Source: Isochrysis galbana
Taxonomy: Eukaryota; Haptophyta; Isochrysidales; Isochrysidaceae
Assembly: GCA_018136815.1 (NCBI GenBank)
Contig: CM030932.1
Span: 1,963,284 to 2,027,283, forward strand
Direction: 5' to 3'
Length of the DNA stretch: 64,000 nt
Positions 10,587 through 20,440 of this stretch are shown piece by piece (the first letter of the stretch is position 1; every line of letters starts with the position of its first letter). The notes below the pieces were generated by a model that was given only the letters and a program-made list of their open reading frames with translations, was not told where the DNA came from and ran no database searches. Both the position numbers and the translations under genes were made by a program.

Positions 10587-11342
10587 GGGACGAAGATTCC
10601 GAGTTGACTAGTGAGGAGGGTCCGTTCACTATAGTTCTAGTGCTGAAACTGTACTTGGTAAATATCTTTACAGCTCCTCTCGCCTTTCTCCTGTAAATTC
10701 TGCGTTCACTGGAGTTTCCAAACTGGGAGATCGTACCCGGGAGACCCTTCGTCGCCCCCCCTCCCCCCGCCCCCCCGCCCCCCGCGCCACCGTCCTACCA
10801 CCTTAAGGCAGCATCAGTGTCATGCTGTGGGGAAGTGGAGTTTTGTATTAGAAGGGGCTCATAGTCCCCATGTGCCTTGGTGTACGCTTAATTAGGTGTC
10901 CTCCGATCGTGTCCCCTCTTTGCGTCGCTAAGACCATGCCACATCTAGTCCTCGTCTCGCTACTCGGTATGGGCCTGTCCACGTCGGTATGGGCCTGTCC
11001 ACGACTGTCCCACGCGCTCTATTTGAACAGTGGGGCTGTTGGCGATCGGGAGAACATTTGTCCCCGATAGATCTCGGGGGACCCCGAGAGCTCCTGGGGG
11101 GCGTTGGCTCCTGGGGGGTAACATATGTTACTCTTCTCATACTCACTGGGCCCAATACAGGTTGGGCCGAGAACAGAGTTCGACCATTTTTTGGAAAGAC
11201 TAATCTCCACTCTACTCCATTATTCTCTCTCTCCCCCTCCTCCCTCTCCCCTCCCTCTCTCTCTCTCTCCCCCTCCCTCTCTCTCTGCCCTCCCTCTCTC
11301 TCTCTCTCCCTCTCTCTATCTCTCTCTCTCTCTCTCTCTCGA
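10587..11342. other. Intergenic with dispersed repeat
   Basis: No gene seen. A two-copy 20-bp direct repeat (CGGTATGGGCCTGTCCACG) lies at 10964-11001. The stretch 11029-11125 (GGGGCTGTTGGCGATCGGGAG, then GAGAGCTCCTGGGGGGCGTTGGCTCCTGG) recurs at 15070-15152, beside the palindromic array. CT-rich DNA begins at 11210. Confidence 0.6.
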
Positions 11343-13355
11343 GAGAGAGAGAGGCACGCTCTCTCCATCTGCTCTCCCCTCTCCCCTGGCGTCTACATGT
11401 GAGAGAGAGACTCCTTCCACTACTCCACTCCACTCTACTCTCTCTCCCTCTCCTCCTCCTCCCTCTCTCCCTCTCTCTCTCTCTCTCTCCCTCTCTCCTA
11501 GAGTAGAGAGGGGGGGGAGAGAGAGAGAGAGACAGAGGGTGCCGTTGTTCGCTTTTTCCCCCCCACTTTCTGCCGCGAGAGGGCCGCTCCAACTCCCGTC
11601 GGCCCCGCCCCCTCCCCCACCCCCGGCCAATGGCGGCGCTGCTCGCCACACCGCGTATCATCGGTGGAGCGCCGACCCTCCCGCTGGAGTACCCCTTCCT
11701 CCTCTCGCTCCACCGGTATGGCTCGCACACGTGTGGCGCCACACTTCTCTCCTCTCTCTTTGCGCTCACTGCCGCCCACTGCGTGACCGACGACGACGGC
11801 TCGGACCACGGGAAGACCAGCGCGAGCGCGAGCCTCTCGGTGCTCATCGGCGAGTCCAGGCTCGACTTCGACCCGTCCAATCCCTCGAGCGAGTGCTCAG
11901 GATTCGTCAGCGTTGAGGAGGTGATCCGCCACCCCAACTACAGCACGACGACGCTCGCCAACGATTTTGCGCTACTCAAGTTTGCGAAGCCGAGGCCGGA
12001 AGGCTGCATGCGCGGCGTTCCCGTGCTCGATGACGAGCCCACCGTCGCGTCTCCGGGCACACTGGCCGTCGTCGCCGGATGGGGCCGTACCTCGCCTGAC
12101 TCCGCGTCGACTCAAGTCTACCCGGTCCAGAGCTACTCTGTCACGGTGCCTGTGGTGAGCAGAGCCGACTGTTCCATGGCGTACGGCTACAACATGCCTG
12201 GCGTGATGATGTGTGCAGGAGTGATGGAGGGCGGCAAAGACGCGTGCCAGGGTGACTCCGGCGGCCCGCTCTTCATTCCGTCTGCCTCGCCATTTTGCGA
12301 GCCGTCCACGCTCATCGGCGTCGTCTCCTGGGGCAACGGATGTGCTGCGCCAGGCTTCCCGGGCGTCTACGCGCGAGTTTCCGCGATGCGTTCTTGGATT
12401 GTCGACCACATGGGCGAGACGTCGACGCGGCTGCCGTGCCCCCCCGCCCCGCCCCCGCTCCTCTCGCCCCCGCCGCAACCGCCCGGGTTGCCTGTTGTTG
12501 ATGCGTGTGCCTGCTCTTCAGATGGCGTCTCGGGCGGCGTGTCGACCGGCTCTGTTGGCTGTGCCAACTGGCGCGGCGACGAGACGTTCTATTGCTACGT
12601 GGTCGGCCCGTCTGTCTGCCCCCACGCCAATCCCTCCGCCGCGTTCCCGGGCGCCGGCGTCTCCTACTGCTCGCCCCCCGGCGAGGCTTGGGGTGAGTGC
12701 GAGTGCACCAACGACTACCTATCAAATGGCGTGCTCACTGACTCGCACATCGGCTGCGCCAATCCCGACAAGGATCCCAAGGGCGCGTGGTGTTACGTGA
12801 AGAATTCGACCAAGTGTGGCGACTTCACCGCAACTTCGGCGAGATATCCCGGGGCCGCGTGGGCTTATTGCCTGCTCGAGAGCCTCACAACCTGCAAGGA
12901 TGACGCAGCATATGCAGACTCCTTTGGTGGCTGCAACTCTTGGGATGGCTTCGCATGCACTACGGCAGAGCTCGACTACGCGGGCTGGACCGTCCCGATG
13001 CGTGAGTGGCTCGTCTACTCCTGCCCGCAGAGTTGCCCCGACGTGGTGCCAGAATGCTCCCCGCCCCCGCCGACACCACCACCTCCGTCTCAGCAGCCGC
13101 CCCTGTCTTCCCGCCTGCCTCCGCTGGTTCCGCCCCCCCTCCCCCCGCCGCTGCCAAGCCCCCCCCGCCGTTGCGCCCTACCCTGCCACAACCCCTGCCG
13201 CCCCCTTCCCCACCGTTTTCGCCGCCTTCAACGCCACCGTGGCCGCCACCGCCTCTGCTGCCACGCGGTGCATCGACGCCGCCGCCATCCTCGCCGCCCC
13301 CCCGCCCCCCCCCCTGCCACGCACCTGCATGTGAGTCACAAGCCCGTGTGTGTCT
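11343..13355 (+). repeat. Segmental duplication of the protease locus (copy 2)
   Basis: From the GAGAGAGAGGCACGCTCTC upstream block through the protease modules to about 13312, this repeats 4066-6220 almost base for base. The visible differences are a few substitutions and homopolymer lengths. The part corresponding to about 6225-7345 is missing. The sequence jumps straight to GCATGTGAGTCACAAGCCC, which in copy 1 lies downstream of the gene. Confidence 0.9.
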
Positions 13356-13393
13356 TCCCGTCAGTGAACTGTGAAATTGTCGAGTCGAGCTGA
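11630..13393 (+). pseudogene. Truncated second copy of the modular trypsin-like protease
   Basis: The same start and the same modules as copy 1 are present: IIGG, H50, D112, S210 and D204 specificity residue, two Cys-rich repeats, and the ShKT-like module ending SCPQSCPDVVPEC. Only scattered substitutions separate the proteins (for example RANCS to RADCS, DHVGE to DHMGE). The frame then drifts in C-rich DNA and ends at 13393 in unrelated sequence. The extracellular domain, TM helix and cytoplasmic tail are deleted. If transcribed it would give a secreted or soluble protease without the membrane anchor, but the abrupt junction makes a broken copy equally likely. Confidence 0.75.
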
Positions 13394-13474
13394 GCCGGAG
13401 GGCTCTGAGCCACTCCGTCGCGAGTCGCGAGCGGCACCGGCGGCTAGCGCGGCGCTTTGGCACTCCTCCCCGCC

Positions 13475-13574
13475 NNNNNNNNNNNNNNNNNNNNNNNNNN
13501 NNNNNNNNNNNNNNNNNNNNNNNNNNNNNNNNNNNNNNNNNNNNNNNNNNNNNNNNNNNNNNNNNNNNNNNNNN
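13475..13574. other. Assembly gap (100 N)
   Basis: Exactly 100 N, the usual placeholder for a gap of unknown size. It lies between the end of the protease copy-2 block (with the CACCGGCGGCTAGCGCGGCGC repeat at about 13435) and a gypsy leader fragment. Confidence 0.98.
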
Positions 13575-13599
13575 GGGAGTCAGGGGAATGAAATTCTGG

Positions 13600-14340
13600 C
13601 ATTCATCCTGTTTCTAACGATAATTTACACCAGTCTCCCATTCCTCCTTCCCCAAGTCCGCCGTCCGTCGCCTCCGGCCCTCTTCTCTTACCTTCTCTCG
13701 ATGTCATCAAAAGTTCCATGACCGTCTGTTGTCTTCTCTCGTCTATCGGTCATATCTCCCCAACGAGATCTGCCCTCGTTGTGTCGGCCTCCCCTCTATC
13801 GCATGTCTGCGCGTTGCTGAGTTGCCCTGGTGCCGACGCCTGGACGGACGGCCAGGTGTGGTTAGTTTTCGCCCCGTTTAGGTTAGTTTGTGTGGCTCGG
13901 TGTCCTCGAGCTTTTTGTGGCAACTTCATCGTGGCCCACCGTGTTCCCAAGCAAGTCCCCCCGAGTTCCCGAGTCTATACTTCGAGTCAACGAGTCAATA
14001 CAAGTCAAGCACGCGCCTGAGCCACCCCCAGTCGCCTGCCGCCACCTCTCACAAGCCTCCTTCCACCCTTCCGCGCCCTCCGTGCGTCGTACGTCGTGCG
14101 TCGATCACCATGCCCGTAGTCACCCCCGAGGAAAGCTTCATGAGCTCCCACCAAGAACCGCATTCCGCGCTAGCTGCCGGCGCGCCCTCGCAGGCAATCT
14201 CCAAGAGTGAGATCAGCCTTGCTCTGACACAACAGCACTCTCGCCGATACAGGAGCGGGCCCGTCAGTTGTCACCACCGCCTTGCTAGCCAACCTTCCGA
14301 CGGACGTCGACCGACTAACGGACGCCGCAGTGTCACCTCT
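13600..14340 (+). mobile_element. Internal-deletion derivative of the gypsy element
   Basis: The region 13690-13915 is an LTR/leader variant shared with 1448-1730. The stretch 13918-14230 matches 33086-33418 of the chromovirus, including the gag start MPVVTPEESFMSS at 14110. At 14228-14231 the sequence jumps to the retropepsin region (LADTGAGPSVVTT in another frame, 14240-14280), corresponding to about 39960 of the full element. Roughly 6.5 kb of gag and the methyltransferase-like part are missing. The join is at GCTCTGAC in gag against GCTCTCAC in the protease, so microhomology was probably used. Confidence 0.75.
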
Positions 14341-14869
14341 CCACCCTACAGTCTCTCCTTCTCTCGCCAGCCCCTGCCATCACAGCGCTCCTCTCACTCA
14401 CCCTCGCCTCTCGCCGCTCGTTCGATGTCGCTCTCGCCGCCGTCCTTGCCCTCGCCCAAGCCCGCCTGCCCGCCTTCCTCTGCTGACGGGCTTCAGCCCG
14501 TCATCGTCTCCGATGTCGTCTCCTCAGCCGCGCCTGCCGCCGGCTTGCCACCTTCCTTATTGCCCTCAGGCCCTCTGGGCCATCCCAATTCGTCAGTGCG
14601 ATATGAAGAAGAAGAGAGGATTTCATGGGTGAGTTGCCTCCAGCGTTTTCTCCCATAAACACCCTTGTCTCCATACTCTCACCGACGAGAATTTCGTTGT
14701 AGTGTCGAAAAGTCGCAAGGCACCGCCATAAGAACGACCATAAGATTCATCGTAACAGCACCGTAAGATTGAGGTATGAACAGAGACAGAGCACGAGGTG
14801 ACTGCCAGCGACATGGGACCGTCACCCTGACAGCTTACGGGGGGGAATAGCGCCTGGGGGCTCGAGGAC
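14341..14869. other. Unassigned C-rich then AT-mixed DNA
   Basis: This follows the protease fragment, but I cannot align it to the full element. Ser/Pro-rich frames (to about 14658) show no domain. No gene is supported. Confidence 0.5.
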
Positions 14870-15152
14870 AGCCCCCCGATAGCTATCGGCGCCCGTCGTT
14901 TTCTCCCAATAGCTATTGGCGCCCGTCGTTTCCCCCCCAATAGCTATCGGGGGCCGCCTTTCGCCCCCGATAGCTGCTTGGGGGCCGACCTTAAAACGCG
15001 ATAGCTCCCCGGGGGACGTAAAATCTCCCAATAGCTCTCGGGGGATTTTCTCGGTCCCCCGGTAGCTCTCGGTGGGGCTGTTGGCGATCGGGAGAAAATT
15101 TCCCCCCGATGAGAGCTCCTGGGGGCGTTGGCTCCTGGGCGGGTAACAGATA
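14870..15152. repeat. Array of ~30-bp units with palindromic GATAGCTATC cores
   Basis: Seven units begin with CCC(C)RATAGCT at about 14876, 14907, 14937, 14966, 15000, 15028 and 15058. The first ones carry the perfect palindrome GATAGCTATC or AATAGCTATT, followed by GGCGCCCGTCG. Period is about 29-34 bp. The array ends in a block (15070-15152) shared with 11029-11125. It is not a CRISPR: units diverge, spacers are not unique, and the context is nuclear eukaryotic. Confidence 0.75.
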
Positions 15153-15179
15153 CCGGACGTCTAGTAAGCACTAGTAGGT

Positions 15180-15215
15180 GTAGGTGTGTAGCCCCTAATC
15201 TTCAGATGTTTTTTT
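15180..15215 (+). repeat. Dispersed GTAGCCC-ATCTTCAGATG-T(n) element end
   Basis: GTGTAGCCCCTAATCTTCAG followed by ATG and a T run recurs at 57590-57625 and, inverted, at about 23088-23115 and 54530-54560. At 57.6 kb it lies within LINE-rich DNA. It is probably a retroelement end. The DNA from 15216 to 15631 shows no gene. Confidence 0.55.
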
Positions 15216-15631
15216 CTCCTTCATGCCAAGACAATTTCTCAAATTCAGATTTGCCAATCATACTCAAGTGCTCACTTTCGTTTGGTTTCCCGCTAACGCT
15301 ACGCAATTTGGTCACAACCGTGCGGGGGCCATGTCCGCTGCATTCACAGGCAAGTAACGGTGCTCACGTTGCCCGTTGAGGGTCTGTATCATCAGCGAGC
15401 TATACTCGTTCAGGCTCAAAATTTCGACGTTCCTACATCACTCGCCGGTGATTTTATTTTTGGGCGGACATGGCCGGACGACGAGGATGGCCGTACGACG
15501 ATGATGGCCGGACGACGAGGAAAGCCGGCGCTTGTCATGCATATGTTGTTCACCGGCAAGGCAGTCGAAGTAGGGGCCGACATTGAGATGCGAGCACAGC
15601 CCAGACAGCCTCGTGCTTCAGTAAACCGCTC

Positions 15632-17618
15632 TCACATACCACTGTAAGCGGGCCCACCACCGCCCTCCGGCACAACCCAATCGATGTTTTGTGAGGGACA
15701 CTTAATGTCACATGTCTGAGCGAATTGGGGTGCACGGCGGGGCTGTGAGTAGTAGTTAGCACGAACATTTGCATGGCCAAGTTCTGCGAAACAGGCAGCT
15801 AGAGGTCCGCCTATGGGTTGTGTGACTTATTCCTAACTCGGTCAGCGCGAGCGGGGTCGCTCGGGGGGGGGGGCTTACCTTGCAATGAATGCAGTTTTGT
15901 GCATTGATCTGTAGTTTAGGCTTCTTGGTCGCCTCGTCCTCGATATACTCGTACACGCCGGCTGGGCAGAAGCGTTGCTCAGGACCATCGAACAGCGCGA
16001 GATTGCGCTCTACAGGCATATCATCCGACTTGAGTGTCAGGTGAGATGGCTGGTCGTGCTCATGGTTAGTGCCCGTGAGTGCGACGGATGACAAGAGGTC
16101 GAAGGAGACCTTGTGGTCCGGTTTTGGGTATTCTATGGGCATGGCCTCGGCCGCAGGCTGTAAGCGCTCGTGGTCGGATTTGCCGTGGGAAAGCGTGAAG
16201 GGCTCCTTGCCCTTGAGCAAGTACTGCAAAGTGCCTGTGTATGCAAACATGCCATACATGCCAAATGGCGTTGCATGTGCCATCGGCCGCACGTTCCGCA
16301 CTTCATGCAGCTCCTGCCACACCCATGAGGATTTGAGAGCCTTCTCATACGGAACCATATCAAGCGGTACAACTTCCTCCTTCTGCTCCTCTGGTAGAGC
16401 CTGCATTGCGTTGAAGGCCGCTTCTGCCGCGAGCATCCCTGACTTCATGGCGGTGTGTGTCCCCTTAATCTTGGGCACGTTCAAGAAGCCGGCAGCACAA
16501 CCAATGAGAGCCCCGCCGGGGAAACCGAGTTTTGGGATGGATTGCAGTCCGCCTTCGTTGAGGGCGCGGGCTCCATAGCTTAAGCGTTCTCCACCCTCAA
16601 ACGTGGGACGGACTGACGGGTGAGTCTTCCACCGCTGGAATTCTTGGAAGGGCGACAAGTATGGATTTGTGTAATCGAGCCCAACGACATACCCACACGA
16701 GACAAGTGAGTCTCCGGGTTCGTCAATGTGGTAGAGGAAGGATCCTCCCCAAGTCTTGTAGTCGACCGGCCATCCTGCTGTGTGCTCGACGGTTCCGGGC
16801 TTGTGCTTGGCGGGATCGATCCGCCAGAGCTCCTTCAAGCCGATGCCGTACGTCTGTGGCTCACACTCGGCATCGAGACCAAGCTTTTTCATGAGGACTT
16901 TGGTGAGCGAGCCACGACAGCCTTCGCCAAGCATCGTCACCTTGGCGTGAAGCTCCATGCCGCGCTCGAAGGTCGGCTTCGGAGAGCCATCCTTGGCGAC
17001 ACCCACATCGTTCGTGGCGACACCGCGGAGATTGCCCGCATCATCGTAGAGAAGCTCCACAGCCCCGTAGCCAGCAAAGACCTCCACGCCTAGCTCCTCT
17101 GCCTGCTCACCAAGCCAGGCAACCATGTTGCCTAAACGCACAATATAGTTGCCGTGATTGTCCACCGGGCTCTTGGGTAATACTGGCAACGGGATCCGGC
17201 CCGTCTCCGTCAACAGGCCCATCTTGTCCTCCTTGACTGGCGTGGCCCATGTGGCTCCCTCCATCTCGCGCCAGTCCGGCAGCAGCTCGTCGAGGGCGCG
17301 CGGCTCAAGTACGGCGCCAGAGAGCGTGTGCGCTCCGATCTGCGAGGCCTTCTCAAGCAGGGTTACTCTGTAGTCCACGCCCGCCTCGGCGCACAGCTGC
17401 TTGAGCCGGATGGCTGCAGCGAGGCCAGCAGGGCCGCCACCCACGATGAGCACATCCGTCTCATCGACCACACGCTCCATGTCGACGTGATCCCACCGTT
17501 TGTCGCTCGAGCGGTCAATCTTCGTGTAGTGCGTAGTGAGGATCGGCTGCGTGCCCATCCATCGCCGCGCCGAGCGCAAGCCGGTCGAGAGCATGGGCAG
17601 GCCACGGCGGAGCGCCAT
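15632..17618 (-). CDS. ETFDH: Electron transfer flavoprotein-ubiquinone oxidoreductase, mitochondrial
   Basis: Two exons, 17618-15879 and 15715-15632, are joined by a 163-bp GT-AG intron in phase 0, giving 607 aa. The enzyme passes electrons from ETF, reduced by acyl-CoA and amino-acid dehydrogenases, to ubiquinone at the inner mitochondrial membrane. The start (ATG 17618) opens a basic presequence ([20 protein letters not shown]). The FAD motif GGGPAG is at 60-65. The 4Fe-4S cysteines are C551 (FCPAGVYEY), C576 and C579 (NCIHCK, end of exon 1) and C582 (TCDIK, start of exon 2). The last exon encodes [19 protein letters not shown], the family's standard C-terminus, which proves the splice. 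Length and motifs are full. The intron carries a G/C homopolymer just inside its donor. Neighbours are repeats; no operon-like context. Confidence 0.95.
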
Positions 17619-18170
17619 CACCCTCGCCGTAGACGGGTCTCTCTCTCTCCTCAAGGCGCGCGCCCGGCGGGGGGGGGGGGGGCGTTAGTTAGAACTTAGA
17701 AAACTCCTACTTTAGACCATCTTGGCAGCTGATGGCTGGTATCCCTACTTTACTCACTACAGCTGGCCAGCTGGCCCCGACGACGACACCCGCTAGGACC
17801 CATGTGCACTCCTGTGGGTCAGAGGTTCTGGAGGCGAAAGGGGGTGGGCCGATGGGTCTGCTATCTGTTGTGTGTTGTGTGTGTATCGCGGTGGTGCCCA
17901 TGAGGCAACCACCGCAGCTTGGGCGAGGCAGAGCGCCATCGCCGATCGCATCGCCAATCGTATATCGCCGGATAAGATTCTTACTACATTCACGCGCACG
18001 CACATTCACACAAACGCGCGCAAAACTAATAGTAACAAAGTAAGAGCGCGCGGGGAAATTTCTGTGCCGCAAGAATGCCCCGCGCCCCGCGCGGACTCGA
18101 AACGGCCGCGAGGGAGAAGTGAGAAGCAGAGACCTCAGTATAAACATACAGAGGTTAGAATGAGCATCCA
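17619..18170. other. ETFDH 5' flank, no gene seen
   Basis: This contains the presumed ETFDH promoter side (G-rich homopolymer near 17668-17685) and AT/GC-mixed DNA without recognisable genes on either strand. Confidence 0.5.
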
Positions 18171-18252
18171 CGATGCATGAGATGGATGTATCCATGATAG
18201 ATATGCATCTATGATGCACATATCATGGATGTATCCATGATACCCCCTCCTA
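18171..18252 (-). mobile_element. Copia polypurine tract and putative 3' LTR start with palindromes
   Basis: On the minus strand, about 45 bases after the copia RNase H stop, CTTAGGAGGGGG (about 18253-18243) looks like a polypurine tract. Right after it comes a perfect 10-bp-arm palindrome, TATCATGGAT GT ATCCATGATA (18221-18242), and a second partial copy at 18183-18200. The tract position is as expected for the start of a copia 3' LTR. The LTR's other end is not seen. Confidence 0.5.
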
Positions 18253-18297
18253 AGCGGAGTACGGGTACGACGCTTACAACCAAACGTCGAAGAAGAT

Positions 18298-18715
18298 TCA
18301 CATCTCGCAGAGAGTCGAAGAAGAGAAGGAATCAAGGAGTTGAAGAATCCGATGAAATTGGTTGCGCGGACATGGTTTCGTCAAAATGTCAGCAACCATC
18401 TGATGCCCTTTGACGTGCTTGAGCGTGAGGACCTGTTTAGCGACGAGGTCGCGCAAAAAGGCTCCTGCACGCAAGATATGCTTAGTCTTCTTGAAAGCCA
18501 CCGGATCAAAAGCCATGTCTACGGCGGACTTGGAATCCGAGTAAACGATCGAAGGGCCATTAAGAAGAATGCCGAGATCCGTGATGAGGTCCCGAATAAA
18601 GATGAGATCTTTGGCGGTAAGCATCGCGCCAAAATACTCAGCCTCGGCACTCGAGAGAGAAACGGATCGTTGCATCTTTGAGAACCATTGTATGGGGCAG
18701 CCGTAGAAGAGGATG
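18298..18715 (-). pseudogene. Ty1/copia RNase H C-terminal fragment
   Basis: The minus-strand frame carries the copia RNase H signature: WFSKMQRSVSLSSAEAEYFG, then YSDSKSAVDMA, KKTKHILRAGAFLRDLV, and VKGHQMVADILTKP. It is the C-terminus of the polyprotein (removal of the RNA template strand during reverse transcription) and ends with a stop at 18298. The 5' side is cut at about 18715, where the dispersed repeat of 18712-18905 begins, so RT and integrase are absent. It is a 5'-truncated fragment. Confidence 0.85.
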
Positions 18716-18905
18716 CAACTTGAGGTTCCCTTTTTTTAGCCCCCTGCATTGCCTTTTTCTACACCTTATACAATTTACCCCCCCCCCCAAAATGTGTCCC
18801 TATATTCAAACACCTATGAGTCCAATTGTTGCAGACGGGTCGCTGCTTGTCACGGGACGAGGGAGTCGGCCGCGCGGATTAATTTCGAAAAATAAAGAAG
18901 TCATC
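18712..18905 (+). repeat. Dispersed repeat, direct copy at 46749-46940
   Basis: The two copies share GCAACTTGAGGTTCC, AAAATGTGTC, TCCAATTGTTGCAGACGG, TCGCTGCTTGTCACGGGACG and GTCGGCCGCGCGG over about 190 bp, with substitutions and homopolymer changes. Here it begins exactly where the copia fragment is cut. Confidence 0.8.
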
Positions 18906-19076
18906 TTTATGTTTATCATTGTAATATTATCTACGCTATTTCTAGGCGGGAAGCATTGCGTGAAGCATTACTTTGGATGTCGTCAGCGGTTTTACCCGAA
19001 CCCCTACAAAGTCTTTCCGCATCTTGAGATGCTCGCAAACAACTTTGAACTCATTGAAAGAGAGTTTCTTGGCAGT

Positions 19077-19446
19077 GGCGCCCCCGCGGGGGGGGGGGGG
19101 GCGATGCACATCGCGCCGTGCGCATGCACGGCGTGCACAATGATTGCAAGTCATCACACGTGCTGCGCAACGAAACATCTCTTATATGGCTACTTTACGT
19201 GAATGTGGGCCTTAGGGGGAAAAGTTGGCATGCGCACGCACGGCGCCCCCGCGGGGGGGCCGATGCACATCGCGCCGTGCCCATGCACGGCGTGCACAAT
19301 GATTGCAAGTCATCACACGTGCTGCGCAACGAAACATCTCTTATATGGCTACTTTATACGTGAATGTGGGCCTTAGGGGAAAAAGTTGGCATGCGCACGC
19401 ACGGCGCCCCCGCGGGGGGGCCGATGCACAACGCGCCGTGCCCATA
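19077..19446. repeat. ~165-bp tandem repeat, 2.3 copies
   Basis: Units run 19077-19241, 19242-19402 and a partial 19403-19446. Each begins GGCGCCCCCGCGGGGG and contains GATGCACATCGCGCCGTG, GATTGCAAGTCATCACACG, TCTTATATGGCTACTTTA and GTGAATGTGGGCCTTAG. Differences are mainly homopolymer length and a 2-bp indel. No coding function is evident. Confidence 0.85.
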
Positions 19447-20079
19447 ATTACAAGTAATCACAATCGAAAAGCGCCGACACGGCGCCCTCCGGGGGGGGAC
19501 ACGCGTCACGGGAAAGCAGGGAATGTTACGCTTGTCTACATTTAATTTTAAAATAACGCTCTGTATACAACTGTGGACATTCGATCGCTCAATTCGACTC
19601 ATGTCCCACAATTGACGGAACGACACCTCCCCTCGCAGACCCCCGGCTCCCATTCTAACCCCCCACAAGTTAAAATGAGGGAAAACCCATTGAGGCGGAC
19701 CGACCTACGTCGGGCGACTCTCTATCCGGGAAAAAGCACCGGGGGGGGGGGGAGGAACCTCTCGTCAACAAAGAGGATCGGCCCTTACCAGCTCGCGCCG
19801 TGAGCAGTTCTCGAGAAATAAATGACTGCGAGTCGAGTAGCCTGTGCCACCTTCAGGATACTCTCCTCGATCTTGAGCCACTCCCTTCTCTCTCCCGCCT
19901 GTCGCCGGCCGCCCCCTACCCGTTTGCTAACGCAAACGGGGCCTGTTTCTAACCGCACTCCATCGGGGGGGGTGCAAATCCCCCCCTCTCCCTCGCTCCA
20001 TTCTCTTCCGCCCCGGTCCCTGCGGCGCGTCGCCATGCGGCGCGCCACGGCCTGCTCTCAGAGGTCCTTCAGGGGCGCC
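19447..20079. other. Intergenic, no gene seen
   Basis: GC-rich and homopolymer-rich DNA with no recognisable protein, RNA gene or repeat copy elsewhere in the window. Confidence 0.5.
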
Positions 20080-20440
20080 CAGAGGGCCAGCAGGGGCAGC
20101 TCAGGGGGCAGTGGAGGCTGGGGCTCAGCCCCTGGCCCCCCCTGCCTCTCCCTCGCTCGCCTCGCTGGCCTTGGGCGCCGCCCTGAGTCCCCTGTCTGCC
20201 TGGCGACCAGGGATGGGGGGGGGAGTCAGTACGAGAGCTGGCCCATGCGGGCCTGGGAGTGCGGCTCGCGGCCCGCGCCCACTAGGGGTCTGGGCCAGAA
20301 TGATGATTGCCCAGCCCTTGCCAGAGGGCAGGGGCTGAGGTTGAATGTACGGGCCCACCCCGGGGGGTGTCCGCGATGGAGAGAGGGGGGCGCGAGGCCC
20401 CCATTGACCCCCACTTATAAAAGTAGGTTGGGCGCATTTG
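20080..20440 (+). repeat. GC-rich dispersed repeat (copy at 20 kb)
   Basis: This matches 28910-29490 in blocks (CCTGCCTCTCCCTCGCT; GTCAGTACGA; GCAGGGGCTGAGG-like; GGGTGTCCGCGATGGAG; CGAGGCCCCCATTGACCC) and the inverted insertion at 47570-48449 in its first part (GCTCAGGGGGCAG..GAGGCTGGGG). Long Gly/Pro-rich frames across it are not considered genes. Confidence 0.75.

Noticed and set aside
10376-10696. Acidic protein of 106 codons
   Set aside because: The whole signal is the GATGAA microsatellite; flanks lack any domain.
14870-15152. CRISPR array
   Set aside because: Units diverge, spacers are not unique, no cas genes, and the surrounding genes are spliced nuclear genes.
17619-17654. ETFDH start at 17654
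   Set aside because: The codon there is TTG; the first in-frame ATG is at 17618 and opens a good mitochondrial presequence.
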